DNA of 64,000 nucleotides, from positions 70,645,508 to 70,709,507 of the forward strand of contig OX359246.1 of the NCBI GenBank assembly GCA_947179485.1, in the 5' to 3' direction. Position numbers and translations under genes: made by a program. Source of the stretch: Allacma fusca (taxonomy: Eukaryota > Arthropoda > Collembola > Symphypleona > Sminthuridae). Under the pieces are notes generated by a model. It ran no database searches and had not been told where the DNA came from. It saw only the letters and a program-made list of their open reading frames with translations. Positions within the stretch are counted from its first letter, which is position 1. Every line of letters starts with the position of its first letter. Below are positions 9,715 through 22,911 of the stretch, piece by piece.

Positions 9715-10450
9715 TTGAGGGTCTTCGAAAATAAACCGTGGGAACTTCGACGACAATTTGCTGGATTTTCAGGAATATTTTGGGGATCTTTATTGAAATT
9801 TTGTGGATCTTTGAAGAAATTTTGTGGGATCTTTGTAAGGAAATGTAGGGATCTTCGGGGAAAATTAGGGGATTTTTGGAAGAATTTTGCGGGACCTTTT
9901 AAACAATTTTGGTCAATCCTGCAGAAAACTCTGGAAGATCTTTGCAGAAATGACCCGCCAGGAAAATGATCATTTGGAAAATTTGGGGGAACTTCGGGGA
10001 AATAATGCAGGATATTTGGAAGGCATTTGTGGATTTTGGGGGAAATCTGAGGAAATAATGTGGAATATTTGCGAACATTTTGCGGGAACTGAAAAATGTT
10101 TTCCAATCGTCGGGAAATTTTTTCTGATCTTCGAGGAATTTTGTTGTGGGACTTTAGGAAAATGTGGGATGTTTGGGAAAATTTTGGGGATCTTGAAGGT
10201 AGTATTGTAGGACTTGATATTTTAGGAATCTTTGGAAAAACTTGCGGGAAATTTTAACCAGTTTGGAAAATCTTGTGACAATCGGGCGGATTTTTGGGAG
10301 CGTTTTCTGCAAAATTTCTGGAAAAAGTTTCTCGAATTTTGCAAACATTTGACTCATGTTTTGGAAAATTTGGAAGGATGTTTCAGGAGATTTTAACGAG
10401 CCCTTTGGAATTTTGGCTGATCTTTGGAAATATTTTGATGGGAAATGTGC
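9715..10450. repeat. Degenerate minisatellite with GGATCTTTG / GGGAAATTTTG words
   Basis: Irregular repetition, roughly every 20-30 bases, of phrases such as GAAATTTTGTGG and GGGGATCTTTG. Old and strongly diverged. It keeps open frames on both strands, which I treat as artefacts. Confidence 0.55.
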
Positions 10451-13400
10451 CCTAGTGCCCATATCTCTTCCCAGACAATCATGTGCTTGCCCCAGCCCCT
10501 GAATATGTTAAATAGAATATCTTTAGTAACTTTGGGATGACGCAAATCCCACTCTGCAACTTCGCCCAATTAAATACAGGAGGAAATGTTAACTCGTCGT
10601 TATCTGTTAGCGAAAAACATTGACATTAAAGAATGCGGTTCACGTCACATATGTAGGTAAATAAATGAGTCACTAATGCGGTTGGATAACAATGATTTCA
10701 AATAGGGTACCTGGCCAATGAGTCTCAAAACATATACGTGCCTACAAAAAAGGCATAATCTCAAATCTTCCTCCCTTGTGAGTAATTCGCTGTCATAATG
10801 TGACTCTAATGTAAAAAAAATAGAAGCCGAACATACGTGCGTGTGTAAAAATCTGCAGACATTCCGCAATCTCCCTTTCGTTGACTGATCTCCCAGAGAA
10901 CCGGTTTGGAGTTCTTTCCCACAAAAACCATATCTCAACTTGTTGGTGTGGATCCAGCTTTTATTGACAAAGTACATACAACCACATACACTGCTGGCGT
11001 ACAAGGCCCTATGTATTTTCATATATGGGTTAGGAACACCATTGTCAATGTTTCCAATAGGAAATTTATTCCTTGTAGGGAAATTACACTCAAGCAACTT
11101 TTATAACTATATAGTCAATCCAAGTTTTAAATTTTCAGTTGGACACAATAATATTTTGATTTCACAATTTTTTGCCCAGCCAGATATTTAGGCATTTTTA
11201 TTGATACATAGGTGACAGTGTACTGACGTCCAGTAAAATTTGAAGGCTGGCCAGAAATTTTTTTGCCCCATTTAATCGCTTCCAGAGTCAGCCCAATCCA
11301 TAAATTTAATCGATATTTTCGTTTGCACACAAAAGTTTCTTCATAAATTTTATCTTTAGTTTTTTGTCTTTCCAAAAAAAAATTCTGCAATTTTGGGGTT
11401 ATACACCTCTAACTTTAGTTAATTTTTTTTAACCCACAGTTACAATTTCCGGGAACTTCTTTCAAATTTTTTCCAAAAATTTTAGCGAATTCCTTTCAAT
11501 TTTCAAGCAAAAAGTTTCCTCAATTTCAGTCAAACTTATCCCAAATTTTAAGCAGATTTTTGTACAACTTCAGACAAAATATTGCCCAATTTCATGCGAA
11601 TTTTTGGAACTTGATTTAATTTCTTATTAATTTTCAGCAAATGTTTTGTATCTTATTGTGAATAGGTTTTCCTAGCCCGAGTTCCAAATTTTGTTTCTGG
11701 TAAAATATTGCAACTCCGTTAAAATTGTAGACGTGTTTTCAAAAATATCCCCTAATTTTGTGTCAAAAACATTTAAATTACAAATGGTGCAGGTACATTT
11801 GAATAAAACCCCCGAAAAAAATTAGACAAAAATGTGACGCCCGTATATGAAGGTGTGAACAAGCTGTGGAACTAAAACTAAAGCTACGATTGAGGGAGAC
11901 AATCCTCCTAGAACCTGAAGCTTGGAAAGACCAGCCATGTACATACAAGTCAATGTAAAGACAAGCGGGGCCGAATTCCACTTATTTAATCATGAGACCG
12001 ATACCTGGCTCCGAGAAAAATTCCCCAATATTTGAGTCAATTGCAAATACAATTAAAGAGGATTTCTAATGCCGACTTTGCTATGGATTTTCCTTCAATA
12101 TCCTTAGCCTTGCCCCTTTCTGTAAGCGTATACACATAAACAATGAGCCCAGGTAATGGGCAAAAATCTCAATGGACAATAGACACATATATAGGAACGG
12201 AAGGAAATTACATGCATTGGGAAAAATACTTCCTCAAATATAAGGTCTTACATAAGTGTTTTAAATTTCCGGCTAATATTCTTTTTCTGTTGACAATTTT
12301 ACAATGCCCCGTATTTGTGCAAGATTGTTTTTGTATTGTTATCAGCCACAGGAATAATAATCGTACATTGGAAGCAATCCCTCATAAAATTTTCCCAACC
12401 TTGCTTAATCCTATGAGGGGATATGTTTGGAATTAAATTGGACGTTTGTTTTAGGGCACAATCAAATTTGCCCTTTGATTCCAGAAAATATCTTAAGCAT
12501 GCGAAGGTTTCCCATTATTATTTTCCCTGTCACAAGGTTTGGGGCTGAAGTGAAATTTTTATTGCGCTTGCAAGTTAAATTTTTGCCATAAAAATATTAA
12601 GTAAATCCACAAAATTTGAATAAATTTCCCACGGAAGCTTCAAGTATCGGAGTAACTCGTGGACAATTATTTATAATAATGTTTTGTCCACGTGATGATT
12701 TGAAGGATAGTTGTGAGAAAACAATGATATTTTTATTGGACCAAATGCATTTTCCCAGACAAATTCCAGAGTGATGCATCCAGTAAAATTTGTATCTCTC
12801 ATAATTCCAGATGTATTGTTATCGTATGCATTTCTTTGTAAATTTTTTTCTACCCATTTTACGGACATGGTCACGTTTTCTGTCCTCCATGAAACTGCGG
12901 GAATATTGAAGGCGTCGCATTAAAAATTTAATACGAGCAAAATTTACACACCACACCACTTTCCCTTAATTTAGGAAATTAGGACAGCAAATTAGCAAGT
13001 TGCAAAATATTTTTCGCACGAAAGGAGAAATATAGTTGGGACTTGTGGGCATTAAATTAACTGCAGCGTCATAAAAATACTGTAACGCTCCACGTAAGCG
13101 AACTTATGTTGCACTCAAGGTTTTCGTATTTTTCTGACGAAGCTCAAATCCCAGCACGCTTTACTTTTTTCTGACCGTTTAGCGGTTTTTTTATTTGTAT
13201 TGAGAAAGTCTTACAAGGAAATTACAAAGATTTTTTTTTGGACTGAAATTCATGTTAAACCCAAATATGAGCAAAAACTACGCAATCCCGTCAATTTTGC
13301 AAACCATGTGGTATTGGGATGACGCAAAATCTGTGGAATGATTGTTCCGTGCGGTTGTTACTCAAGATTTGCAGGGAGGACCGGTCGAGTCACTTTTTAC

Positions 13401-13540
13401 ACTTTTCCTCTCCAAAATTTCCCTTCCGGTCATTTTTTGCAGCACCAGGAAATTAACGGCACACTTTTCTGAAGGGACCTTTTTGACCCAGGAAAATTTA
13501 TTACTTGTCTGTAATTGTTTGCGAAATTTTCAAGAAGATT
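10451..13540. other. Noncoding stretch
   Basis: No supported gene. The - strand frame 10645-11097 (150 codons) has no recognisable domain and ordinary AT-rich codon content. 11400-11760 repeats AATTTTTCC/AAAATTTT words loosely. Confidence 0.45.
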
Positions 13541-13544
13541 TGGC

Positions 13545-13885
13545 TTTAATTTTGGGGGAAATTTTGGGCTTTAACATTCAAGAAATTTCGGGATTTAACA
13601 TTCAAGAAATTTTGAGCTCTGAAATTCGGGAAACTGTGGGCTTTAAATTTCAGGAAACTTTGTGCTTTAAAATTCAGGAAAAGTTGGGCTTTAAAATTCA
13701 GGAAAAGTTGGGCTTTAAAATTTAAAATAGTTTGGGCTTTAAAATTCAGGAAAAGTTGGGCTTTAAATTTCAAGATACTTTGGGCTTTAAAATTCAGGAA
13801 AATTTGAGCTTTAAAATTCCGGAAAATTTGGGCTTTAAAATTTAGGAAATTGTGGGCTTTAAAATTTCGAAAATTTTGTGCTTTA
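13545..13885. repeat. Minisatellite, about 24-bp unit
   Basis: About thirteen copies of a unit like GGGCTTTAAAATTCAGGAAAAGTT with point changes. Short frames here are repeat-derived. Confidence 0.85.
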
Positions 13886-16800
13886 ATCTTTTGAAATATT
13901 TTAATTAAATTTGCCCGAATCGATATAAAAAATTATTTTACTTCCACAAAAAAATTGATTTGCCCAATTTGCATGCGCCCAATTAAAGTGTTCTACATAA
14001 AATTGTGTAAGTCCCATTAGGAGCAGGAATTTTACAAAGTGTGCCAGCATTCGGAATAAAATTTGCCCTTGACTTGAAGAAAATTCTGGGTTTCGCGAAC
14101 ACTTTACAAATAGGGGAATTTTCTGGCTGTTAAAACTAATGGTGCAGAGAGTTAAGGATGATTTTAATGCGGGTAAATCTTAAAAGAGGAAAATAAATTT
14201 TTTTCTCAGGAGTTTTTATATCCAATTTAGTCTGAGAAGGGAAAGCCCAAGTTTTGCAACGTGCTTATTATGTAACGAGCCTCTATTTACGCCTCATTTG
14301 ACCTCCACAAATTCAGGTATAGAATTTACGAGGAGCATCATTTTAGTATCTTGTAAAATCTCACGTGTGGACGTATGCATGCATGCATGGAAAGGAATGG
14401 GCTGGGGATTGGGATATGAGAGTCGTGAAATTGTTGTCAACTGCCATTGCCATTGAGACTCGTTTCTCAAGCATTAGAAAGGTCTGTGGTAATTTTGCAG
14501 GATCTAAGATACAAGAAGGGCTATATAGTAACTTAATGGGATTTGTCTCCTGGTAATCTTCTGTTAAGTCATTTGTGCAATCCTCGTTTTTTTTTTCTGA
14601 GCGGACCTTAAAAACAGTTGTTAGCGTCAAAATGGAACATCATGTAATTATTGTTTAGAATGTAATTGGAGCATTTTTTATTTGTTACTTAAGTTTTGTC
14701 ATTGTCGAGAGATTCGTGTGCCGTTCACCCCAAATATTTAAAAAAAATCATATGTTAAACGTTTTGCTGCGAATTAAGACGCTAGAATAAAATAAGCGTG
14801 GGCTGATAAAAATATGATGAAATGAAAATGTTAAATTGATAAACCAGATTTAGAAATAATATTTGCCGTGGTTTTTTTCTTCTTGTAAATCTGTCTTAAA
14901 TTGGCCCATTTTGTATTTTATCAATCCATCAAATTTGGTCATTACTGTAGTCCTTGGGCTTCCACATTATTGGATACCATATTTATAAATTATTGGACAT
15001 TTCCTTCAGAAATTATGGCATGGCTTATTGTAACTGAAAAGTTAATTTAATGGAGTTAAATTGAAATATTACAACATTCATCCGAAAACATTATCAATAC
15101 AACTTGTAAATTCATGGGTTCAAGCTGTTACAGAACTGTGGGTATAGGAACTTACGGGAGGCAAATAAGTCTCCTTTTGACACCTCAATATACGAGACAT
15201 CAGGCTCATGTCGGTTTTTATTCATGTGACGTCATGAGTCTTTACACCAAAATATCTAGATCAAGATTAGCATTAGATCAAAAACAAGGAGCAAATAACG
15301 TCCTAATAATAAATGTTTCTTACTTCAAATGTGATGCAATGCAATGCATCTATAGACTAGTTCTGTATATGTAGTTCTGTAGGCTTGAAACGTTTTGAGA
15401 GAGGCCGAGAACGTTCCAAGTGCAATATATTGCATTGCTGTGGTTAAGTTTCCTATTCGTTGGAAGCTCCAAGTGTGTGATATTGTTCAGACAGCACTTT
15501 GGTTCCTCTTCAATACTTTTACAACTAGCTCATATTCATGGCACAAATATGTTTTAATTCATTTACTAATGTATTTCTTATTGTGAACAATATTTTCTCA
15601 GAATTTATTCCTTAACTATGAAATCATTATTTGCCATACCTAATTTATCAGAATCCTTTTGATTTTGGAAAAGTTCGAGTCAATCGCTAGATCCCGGGAA
15701 ATTAAAATAGATCACATTTAAATACATGATAGCAACGCTGTCCGAGGTGTGAAGGTCCTGTCGGAAAACGTTTATTGATGCATTACAATACAATATCGAC
15801 CGATAGAAGTCGCGCAAATATTTTTCATCTTGGTAACGCTGATTTCAAAGGAAATTCAAGAGTATTGCTGTGTGAGAAAGCTTTTGCAATATTGACACCA
15901 GACTGATATTTTAGAAAGACTTAACGTATCTTATTTAATACCCTATTTGCGGACATTATTTCGCACGGGATTTAAGCAGAAACATGGTGTTTGCGCCATA
16001 TCACTGAGACATGTGTATTAACATGTGTTTATATTTATTGTTGCTTTAATTTTTGCAGGTCTGAAAACCCCATGAAATCAAATTCTCAAATACTATAATA
16101 CATTGTTAGTGTTAGATTCCTTCGACGGAAATAATTTATCGTCCATATAAAACCCGAAATAGTCGAACATGGAGAGTTCCAGTGAATTTCAATCAGCTGG
16201 GCCCGACGAAACATATTACATGGCGGTAGATTTGATTCCTCAGTAAACGGGCGTCATGGAACTGGTGACTGAGCTCTTCAACAGGTGCAGACATACCGAC
16301 AGTTGTAATGACGTAATGATATCGTAACGTTGTTGAGTTGTTTGTGAAGCCGAAGATTTCAAATTCTTACAAGCAGTTCTTGTATCTCGTTAGATTCTCA
16401 GAATTATAAAGTGTTATGCTTATTCAAATAATAAATCAAATCTTTTTCAAGTGTCAGTTCACAATTGTGATACAAACATGTCCACAGAGCATGTATGTTT
16501 GCTAATATCCAGGAATAATTCTTCAACGCTGCGGGTAACTTTCAAAAGAATAAGAGCTGCAATTGGGTCTTAGGATTTTGGAGTCGGTCAGACCTAAAGT
16601 ACAGGGGACAGAAAGGCTAACTTGCCTCCGGTGAAAACCAACCTTTAGCCTTTAGCCAGCTTTAAGTATGTATGTGGCCGTCAATAACACTTGGATTCCA
16701 TTCTAAAATTAATATTACTTATTCCTAATAATAATAAACCAATAAAAAATACTTTTGTAAAATAATAGCAATTATTATTATTTCTGGAAAGATATTAGGA

Positions 16801-17588
16801 TTTGCTTCCATTAAATTGCAGACTTCCACAATGATTTTAATTTTTACTAAACTTTGTACGACGAATTTCAATCCTTTTCTGGAATACACTAAAAAAACCC
16901 AAACCCTGGGATAGGTTATTCACAAATATTTATTTGTTCTTTATTTTATTTACATGTCTCTTATTTGGCCTGATAAATAAGGACCTTGATCCAGAAGTCA
17001 ATTAATGAGTCCTACATAATAAATACCCTTCGGTTGGAGACATTACAGCCCAAGTTACCCTCTCAATGTCATTTGTATTCCTCCAGGCGTGAAGGTACCA
17101 CTCAGTTATTGACTGTTTGTTTAGAACTCAATGCCTCAAAATTTATTGATAATTTTGTCAGTAATATTCTTCACAAAAAAAATTCAACGACCCTTGAAAA
17201 TCCAATCAAAAGATGGACAATATCAAGATCAGGCGTTGTAAGTTTCAACGCGAGCATTAAAATAAATTATTATTGGTAATCCTACCAGGGACATTAAAAG
17301 TTGAATTGCACATTTTATTAACCGAAATTTTATCCCCCGTATTAATTTCCACCAGAAAATATATTGTCCCCATAAAATATTCTTTGTACTCAAATGCAGT
17401 CAAATAATTTTGAAGGTTTTATTTCCACAAGAAATTTCACCCTTAAATTTGAGAACCTATGGTTGCACATCATTGTATTAAATGAAAACATTTGACGAGT
17501 TTTTTGTTACCTTCATATTTTCACACTTTTTTTTGCCCCAAAATTCCCTTCGCAATTCATACCCGAAATACACGGAGATAACAGGCTC
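13886..17588. other. Noncoding stretch
   Basis: No gene I can support. A 26-codon ATG frame at 16169-16246 and a 97-codon frame at 16986-17279 have no recognisable features. A TATT/AATAAT-rich zone lies at about 16710-16800. Confidence 0.45.
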
Positions 17589-17936
17589 TCAACAGAACAT
17601 CAACAAAATATGTTCATCCCATTTGACACAATCTCCACAATTATAAAATATTTGACAGTTTTTATTACCAAACTTAAATAAATTGAGGGCGGAAAAACAC
17701 AGACGTGAGAGTAAATCTATACAGAAACCAATTTGGGGTCCCAGATATAATGAGTTCGCAAGTGTTTGAGAGATGTGTGCAATTTTTGCGTCAGCCTCTT
17801 TTAGGATTTTTTCCCATGAATTATTGCAGGATTTGCAAGATGCATTATAAGCATATAAACCCACGTACGTAACATCATCCGTCCCAATATACAAAAACCT
17901 CCCAAAATGTTTTCCCCAATGGGGCAGAAAATTTTC
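17589..17936 (-). CDS. Possible - strand coding segment, unrecognised
   Basis: Open frame without a good ATG, ending TGA. The predicted peptide has four or more spaced cysteines (including CKSC and a C-terminal NCGDC), a tyrosine-rich start and a leucine-rich middle, and looks more protein-like than neighbouring frames. No domain recognised and no clear splice sites. Confidence 0.25.
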   Translation of the reverse strand, partial: ENFLPHWGKHFGRFLYIGTDDVTYVGLYAYNASCKSCNNSWEKILKEADAKIAHISQTLANSLYLGPQIGFCIDLLSRLCFSALNLFKFGNKNCQIFYNCGDCVKWDEHILLMFC

Positions 17937-18409
17937 CAAAAATTCTCATTCAATTTTAAAAACAAAACATTTTTTTTTAATGAAGCGCATCCCGGGCTGT
18001 ATCTCCCTCAAAATTTGATGGTTTTCAGGGAAGATTTTACAAAAAGCCTGGAGTCTTCTCCCAATTGGGGGTAAAGTTGGTAACTAATTGTTTGCAAGTA
18101 AAAAAACAAGTGGACGGACGCTTTTTTAGAGTGGCGCAGAGCTAATGAATATTTACAGCCGTATTAAACCCTGATGATGCTCATGAGATGAAGGCGCCAT
18201 ATGGGAAAAACAATTTTTGTGATGAGCATCCTCCGCCAATAAAATTGATTAATTTTGTAAATTGAAAAACACTTAGTTTTTAGGGGGGATTTGACGGGGA
18301 ATGTAAAATTTTGAAGGTTTTTTTTACGGGTAAATTTTTTCCTGTCCCTTATAAAGACCTGGGACTGTACACAGGGCAAGAATATAGGGAAGGGAAATGT
18401 TGCAGTATT

Positions 18410-18680
18410 TCCCATCGATTTCCTTGAATGCCGTCATCCGTGGAGTTCCCGGGTTCTCGGTCGTTCCAGGCATCGCAGCTTGAGCTTTCCCATATCTATA
18501 AGCTCACGTTGCGTGTGTGGGGTTCGGGACTTGTAATAATTGTGCATTTTCTCTATGTATCTCATCCTTGAGCTTCTCCTATGACCATATATCCTCCGAC
18601 ATAGGGATTTGGGTCGTTCACTTCTCCGTCCATGGGGAAAGTAGAGTCTCGTTGAGAGGGACTTGATCTCCGAGATATAA
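18410..18680. other. Locally GC-richer segment, possible regulatory or exon sequence
   Basis: About 270 bases with visibly more C, G and CpG than the surrounding AT-rich DNA, and with no long open frame. It could be a promoter or untranslated exon of the gene downstream. Position and composition are the only grounds. Confidence 0.2.
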
Positions 18681-20435
18681 GATTATGGACTTCTCAGGGA
18701 AAATATTTTTCCCTAGAACCTGTGATTTATAAAATTTTTTAGTTTAAAATATTTTTTTTTTTGGGAGTATAAATTATTTTTAGGGGGATTACTACAAACG
18801 TGGGTGAGGTTTTTATAGGGAGAGATGACTGTATTTTTTTGTACATTGGATGTTTCCATATCCCAGCCCATGGCCTTTATATATATAGTGTTGCTTTCGA
18901 GCTAGGAGAGGGATTTTTAGCTCAGATTTTACCTGGCACGTCTTCCCCTGATTCGCAACCTTTTTTTCCTTTTTTGGCAGGGTTTTCTCAGCAGACCACC
19001 TGAGAGATTCCCTTCTCCTCGGAAGAGAGCCAGTGTTTAAAGACCAAGGTTGTGCAGACTCAATTGCTAAAATTTTACAGGGTGCTCTGGAGATGACGGT
19101 CTTTTTTTTTCTTGTATGGAAGCACATTTGAAGTTACGTTAGGTTCATTCATATTAAATTACCAATTTTATTTTTAGTAGAATTTATGGTAAAATTAGAC
19201 TCACAGTGCCCCAAATTTAATTCCACCCTTAATTTCTGTTATTTCCTCTGTGTAGCACAAAATTAGCCTCGGATATTTCAAAATTCAAATATTTTTTCCT
19301 GGGAATAAAATTTGACGTGAAGAGCGGTTCTCCAATTCTGACATTGGTTTTTCTGTGGAACATCCGTTGGAAATTTTTTTGAAGGATTGCCAATTTAATT
19401 TTCCATTCTCCAACAAGCAGGAACGTTGGCTATGTCCCAGGGAGGGACTGCAAATAGAAAATTATTATATTGCGAGGGAATGAGAAATACGTTACTTTTG
19501 GGGAAATGAATTTTTAATTAGAGAACCGTAACATGGTCGAAATTGGGGAAATAGGGAAGGGCTAATTTGTTCGGGCGGAAATTGTAAAACCAATTCGAGT
19601 CATTCCTTCCAAAAGGGACCTTCCCCACGGGCTCCTCTCAATCCAGCTCCTTCCGTATTGACAAAAATGAGTCGAAAAAACAGGGCGACTTTCAAAGGAA
19701 ATTCACACGAAAACGAAAACCAATTAACTTCCACACAAGCAATTATTATAACTCCCACCTGAATAATTTTCCACGCCACCCTGAAACAATTACCACTAAA
19801 ATTTTGCAAGCAAATCCAAAAACTTTAAACAAATTTTTCATGGAAACCAGACAAATTTCCAATCAAATTTTCCTCCAAACCACTAAAATTCCAACGAATG
19901 CATCTTCCCAACTGAGCAAACAATTTGCAACAAAATTTTGCAAGAAATTTAAAAAACTAATAATTATAACATTTGTCGTGTGAGCTACAAAAAAAATAGA
20001 GCGTATAGCTTTGCACGCCTTCAAAATTTCTAACTACCAAAACTTGACAAGACACGTATTTCCTGCAAAATCACAAAAATTGACGACATTTTCTACAGAA
20101 ACAGCATAATCTGGAAGGGAATTTTGAACGTTGCCACAAAGATTTTCACACGAAAATAATTGTTACAAAAAAATTGGTTTCACATATGTACGTACATTAA
20201 ATAACTGCAGGGACAGTTTTCATGAAAACCACAAATATTGACGACATTTTGCCCTTAAACAAAAAAAACCCGGAGCAGAATTTTCAGAACGTAAGCTAAA
20301 ACATATTTGCCACAAATGTTTGCACACACAAAAATTTCGAGAAAAAATTTTTGAGAAAAATACGGAATAAATTTTTGCACACAAATTAAAAAAACGATAG
20401 CAACAGCGTGGAAACCACAAAAATTTGCAACGAAA
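18681..20435. other. Noncoding stretch
   Basis: AT-rich, with loose repetition of AAAATTTTGCAA words after 19800. No gene supported. Confidence 0.45.
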
Positions 20436-20700
20436 TTTTGCAGACAGCTAAATGAATTTGCAACAAAATATTACAGACAAATAAATATTTTTGAAATAAC
20501 ATTTTCCTGACAAATTCATAAAATTGAAATAACATTTTGCAGACAAATACATAAAATTGCAGCAAAATTTTGCAGACAAATAAATAAATTTGCGCAACAT
20601 TTGTCAGACAAATAAATAAATTTGGGGAAACATTTTCCAGACAAATAAATAAATTTGCGGCGAAATTTTGCAGACAAGTAAATAAATTTGTTACAAATTA
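20436..20700. repeat. Minisatellite, about 33-bp unit
   Basis: Units like ACAAATAAATAAATTTG followed by a variable half ending CAG. The core ACAAATAAATAAATTTG is nearly constant in the last four copies. Confidence 0.8.
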
Positions 20701-20999
20701 CATGACATGAGACATGATTAGACCAAAGAATTGTGCATACATGGTCAAATAAGTTTGGATACAAAAGCCCGTCGGTCTCGAACTATAGTCCGGGGATGTA
20801 AAAAGGAAGGGAAAAAAACAGGGGTTTCCCTTTTGCAATTGCCCATAAATGTAAGAAGGTATCATTTGCCCTGATAAAGTTACTATATATGACAAGTTGT
20901 TACATCCCCATATATACGTCCGAGTTGTAAAAGTTGCAGGCAGAGAAAAAAAACAGTTGTAGATTTTTGGGATGTGTGCATGTGTAACGAAGGGTTTAC

Positions 21000-21191
21000 G
21001 CTCTGAACTGGTTCCTGTTCTGTGTAAAGGTTGCTTATTGCTCCAGCTCCGGGTTTTCTGTGTTTGGAGGAGCAATGTGAAAAGAAATCAATAGTTGGTT
21101 GAACTGGGTCTTGCGCCTCAAGATTTGCTCGGGCAAAAGAGAGCCGTGGATCGATGAGGAAGAGCAACTGGTTGTCATCGGATGAGCCCCC
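21000..21191 (-). CDS. Candidate - strand internal exon (64 codons)
   Basis: On the - strand, a pyrimidine-leaning acceptor TTGTTTCAG precedes 21191 and a donor GTAAAC follows 21000. The 192 bases between are open, phase 0 to phase 0, and GC-richer than the surroundings. The frame stays open beyond the donor. No family recognised and no linked exon found. Confidence 0.3.
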
Positions 21192-21239
21192 CTGAAACAA
21201 GTAGATTGTGTCAACGGTGTGGGACGTGCTCAAGTGTCT

Positions 21240-22860
21240 ATGTAATCAGTATAAACACTCTAGTCAATGTAAATATCCACACAAGGCAGACCCAAATTAA
21301 GGGCTAAGTAACGCATATCTCTGTCCCTTCGTTAAAATTCCTTCCCTGAAAAACAAAAAAAAAATCACCCAAATAAGTGAGATTTTACCCACAAAAAGAA
21401 GAGAATCCGCAAATCTCCCAATAAAAAAAACATTTTAGTGCATACAAAACAGATCTTCTCGCAAAAAAATTTTTTTTTGCCAGCAAGACACCTCAAAAAT
21501 TGTGCCCACACAAGAAATTTTAGCCAAAACGCAAATTGACATTAGAAGCCAAATTTTCCCGCAAAAAATTATTTTCCCTTTGAATCCCACCCAAGGAAAA
21601 AATTATACGCTAAATAATTTTATCAACAGCAGAGACGCTCAACAAATATTTTATAGAGGAGCAAAATCTTCAAAAATTTCACCCTTAAAATTACATTTAC
21701 CCCAAAGAGTATACCAAATATTCCCATCTAAGAAATTTCTCCACGCAAATTTTACAAGGGAACAGGAAAATTTTGCGGAAAATCCATTGGAAAATTTTGT
21801 AAAAAGATTAATTTAATGGAAATTTTTTTGAAAAGTTAAGCATTTTGTGCTTCGTCGGCCAAAAAAATATCCCGGAGCTGTGACATCGTGATAAAATTTC
21901 GAAATTCAACCGAATTATTACCGTACATCCTGAGTTTAAAATAGCATTCCACTTCCACATGTCCCAGGGCTCTAGTCCGGAGTCAGTGCTTCCGAATTAT
22001 CACCAGTTTTACCAGACTCTAAAAAAAGAGGTTGGGCGTCGAAAAACATTTCAAAATTTTTATATTTCATCCTGTCGACATACATCAGATTTATTCAAAT
22101 TTTAGAGGAATATAGTCCTTTACAAAAGTAAGACTGAATTCTAACGGACTACTAGTCAATACGTTCCAAGGAATTGGTTTACAGGTAATAATTTTCTAAT
22201 TTTTTAAATTCACATTTCAAAATCTTAATGCTGAAAAAACGAGTTTTCTTTTTTTTTTAAATGACACTTTCGTCCAACAAAAATTCAAATTATCAAAATA
22301 CGGATAAATGTTTTTCGCGAAAGTTAAACTGGAAGAAAGTTTCAGGCGCAATGGATATTTTAGGCATGAGCCCTTAAATTTCCAAAATGTTTGCAAATTT
22401 AAATTTCTTATCCAACTATTTTTAAGCAAATTGTCAGATTTTAGAAAACATTTTGTCTATCATGTATACTTTTTGTGGATTTTCCCCTAATTTTGTAAAA
22501 AATCAATGATCCCAAAATTTTACCCAGTATCTGGACAAATTTTGGAAGATACACCAATTTTGCGCTCCTTCGCAATAAATTTGAATAAAAAACTTAAAAT
22601 CCGAGTGAAATATTCAGGGAATTAGGAAAGCAAAAATTCAAGGAGCGCTGTTCAAAATTTGCGTAAATATTTTTTTTCGGGCGGATTCGCGAAAAATTTG
22701 AGGTTTTGCAATTAAAACCAGGATAGCTCATAAAAAAGCATTGGATTTCAAGGGGAAAGCATGAAGCCCGTCTCAAATCCCAGGAGGAGTAGAGGAGCGA
22801 GCTTAAATTAACCGAATTTCCTTTTCTTTTCCCGTATCTTCTGAACGGTTGAACTTTCCC
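21240..22860. other. Noncoding stretch
   Basis: AT-rich. Open frames at 21502-21816 (+) and 22217-22429 (-) have no recognisable content. A - strand open frame covering 22594-23040 overlaps the + strand candidate exon at 22864-22911 and is not supported by splice sites. Confidence 0.4.
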
Positions 22861-22863
22861 CAG

Positions 22864-22911
22864 AAATTCCAACGCTTTAAGTGGCTTGAGCAGCAAGGAC
22901 GGAGTCACCAG
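22864..22911 (+). other. Candidate 5' (probably untranslated) exon of the RasGRF gene
   Basis: A 48-base block with a textbook acceptor (ACTTTCCCCAG) before it and donor (CAG/GTAAGG) after it. It is the nearest such block upstream of the first RasGRF coding exon, which itself has a CAG acceptor ending at 24038. It is GC-richer than its flanks and open as 16 codons. It could be 5' untranslated sequence or an alternative N-terminus. Confidence 0.42.

Noticed and set aside
10645..11097. 150-codon - strand frame
   Set aside because: No domain, no splice context, composition like its AT-rich surroundings.
13545..13773. Frames reading FKIQEKLG or NFKAQLFL
   Set aside because: Products of the 24-bp minisatellite.
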